Source of the DNA: Pseudomonadota bacterium
GTDB taxonomy: Bacteria > Pseudomonadota > Gammaproteobacteria > Steroidobacterales > Steroidobacteraceae
Reading direction: 5' to 3'
Length of the DNA: 64,000 bases
NCBI GenBank assembly: GCA_963204835.1
Contig: CAUJHJ010000050.1
Location: 27,639-91,638, forward strand
The notes below the pieces were generated by a model that saw only the letters and a list, made by a program, of their open reading frames with translations, was not told the DNA's origin and did not search any database. Both the position numbers and the translations under genes were made by a program. Shown here one piece after another: positions 63,373 to 64,000 of this stretch (position 1 is the first letter of the stretch; every line of letters starts with the position of its first letter).

Positions 63373-63536
63373 CGAGCGACTCAATCACCAAGCCCGATCA
63401 CGAGCCGATCCGCCGCTGCGCCGCGTGCTCCTCTCACTTCCGTCCCGTGCGCGACGAACGCCTGTGCAGTGAGTGCACCTCGTGGGCGCCATTTTTCGCG
63501 GCGATGCGCGTCCTGCTCGAGGGGCGGCATCGATGA
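63369..63536 (+). CDS. Second tiny zinc-ribbon-like protein
   Basis: GTG 63369 to TGA 63536 gives 55 residues. Two CxxC pairs, 'RRCAACSSHF' and 'LCSECTSW', suggest a zinc ribbon. It overlaps the gene before and the one after by 4 bp each, which supports a coupled small-gene operon. Function unknown. Confidence 0.5.
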   Translation: MTSDSITKPDHEPIRRCAACSSHFRPVRDERLCSECTSWAPFFAAMRVLLEGRHR

Positions 63537-63973
63537 GCGCGCGAGACGATGATTTCTGGCTGACCCGTGACCTTCGGCGGGCCTGCATTCACGAAGCCGC
63601 CCATCTCGTCGTCGCCCGGCATCGCGGCCTGACTGGCTCAGCCCGGGTGTGGCGACACCGCGGCGACCCGATCGAGGAGCGGACGTTCATCGGTCAGTGC
63701 GAGTTCCCCGACCTTTACGAAGCGTCCCGCGACACGCGCAACGCCGTCGGTCTCGCTGGCCTCGTCGCCGAAATGCTCGACGACGAGCCGGACATGACAG
63801 GCACGGACTTCTTCGATTGGCTGGAGCTCGACGCCATCGAGCTCTCGATGACCGATCTGATACATGCCGGGCACATCACGGTACGCAACATCAATCGGAG
63901 CATCCGGCGGGTCCGCAAGCTATGGGCCGAGATCGAAGATCAGGCCGGGCAGCTCGCGCAGGGGGCTCAATGA
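63533..63973 (+). CDS. HEAAH-motif protein of the integrative element
   Basis: A 146-residue protein with a zinc-protease-like HExxH site, 'RRACIHEAAHLVVARHRG' (residues about 15-32), as in FtsH-type (M41) peptidases. A third ligand region may be 'GLAGLVAEMLDDEPDMTGTDFFDW'. It is shorter than known M41 domains, so activity is unproven. ATG 63533 overlaps the preceding stop, and its own TGA overlaps the next ATG. Confidence 0.65.
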   Translation: MSARDDDFWLTRDLRRACIHEAAHLVVARHRGLTGSARVWRHRGDPIEERTFIGQCEFPDLYEASRDTRNAVGLAGLVAEMLDDEPDMTGTDFFDWLELDAIELSMTDLIHAGHITVRNINRSIRRVRKLWAEIEDQAGQLAQGAQ

Positions 63974-64000
63974 CCAGCCCGACGCAGCGGTCGCTCGCCC
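63970..64000 (+). CDS. Start of a further element gene (cut by the window edge)
   Basis: ATG 63970 overlaps the preceding TGA as ATGA and opens a frame MTSPTQRSLA that runs off the window. Too short to identify. Confidence 0.4.
   Translation, partial: MTSPTQRSLA

Noticed and set aside
1..64000. CRISPR arrays, rRNA genes and complete insertion sequences
   Set aside because: No regularly spaced direct repeats, no rRNA-like blocks and no transposase gene were seen on either strand.

Overview
The window is high-GC bacterial DNA that looks like a chromosome of a Gammaproteobacterium related to the Xanthomonadales/Steroidobacterales/Nevskiales. The supporting signs are a fused aspartokinase-diaminopimelate decarboxylase, a his operon led by a TrpR-family regulator, bifunctional HisB and HisIE, a Xanthomonas-type MetX, a TonB-ExbB-ExbD-ExbD-TPR operon and a TonB-dependent receptor. 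No rRNA and no complete tRNA gene is present. Genes are densely packed, and stop/start overlaps of the ATGA type are the rule.

Region by region. (1) 1-5454, minus strand: cyanophycin metabolism, with cyanophycinase (cphB), cyanophycin synthetase (cphA) and a second Mur-ligase-type enzyme that runs off the left edge. (2) 5519-9216, minus: TonB energy-transduction operon ending in a secreted TPR protein and a rho-independent terminator. (3) 9486-14715, minus: M17 aminopeptidase, EamA exporter, MFS-like protein and ilvD. (4) 14786-19148, plus: ilvC-leuCDB behind a possible leader-peptide attenuator. (5) 19237-21644, minus: metX-metB under a SAM-I riboswitch. (6) 21738-29172, plus: a complete his operon (regulator-GDCBHAF-IE) behind a perfect dyad next to the regulator start. 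(7) 29161-32902, minus: lysAC, a small charged protein and a SAM hydrolase. (8) 32937-52551: general metabolism and envelope genes, including a fused MFS/spermidine-synthase-like protein, SLC13 permease, L,D-transpeptidase, CysQ, D-aminoacylase-like lipoprotein, DUF885 protein, amine oxidase, TonB receptor, SRAP protein, LysR regulator and a flavoprotein.

From about 52.7 kb the DNA is visibly AT-richer and the content becomes accessory. A DUF1810 gene is truncated next to repeats resembling an IS21-type end, followed by orphan genes. Then comes a group on the minus strand: WYL regulator, GIY-YIG protein, PD-(D/E)XK restriction-endonuclease-like protein, DUF2845 protein and a GFA fusion. Divergent from the WYL gene, across an 11-bp-arm palindrome, is an AAA+ ATPase. 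This 56.1-60.1 kb block is the best candidate for an undescribed defence-type module.

At 60251 a 48-bp copy of the 3' part of tRNA-Pro(GGG) marks the left attachment site of an integrative element. It carries a P4-type integrase, an AlpA-like protein, tiny zinc-ribbon proteins and an HEAAH-motif protein, and it continues past the right edge.

Amino-acid biosynthesis dominates the core part: branched-chain, leucine, methionine, histidine and lysine/DAP genes lie within about 22 kb, and several units show their own control signals (riboswitch, operator, possible attenuator).
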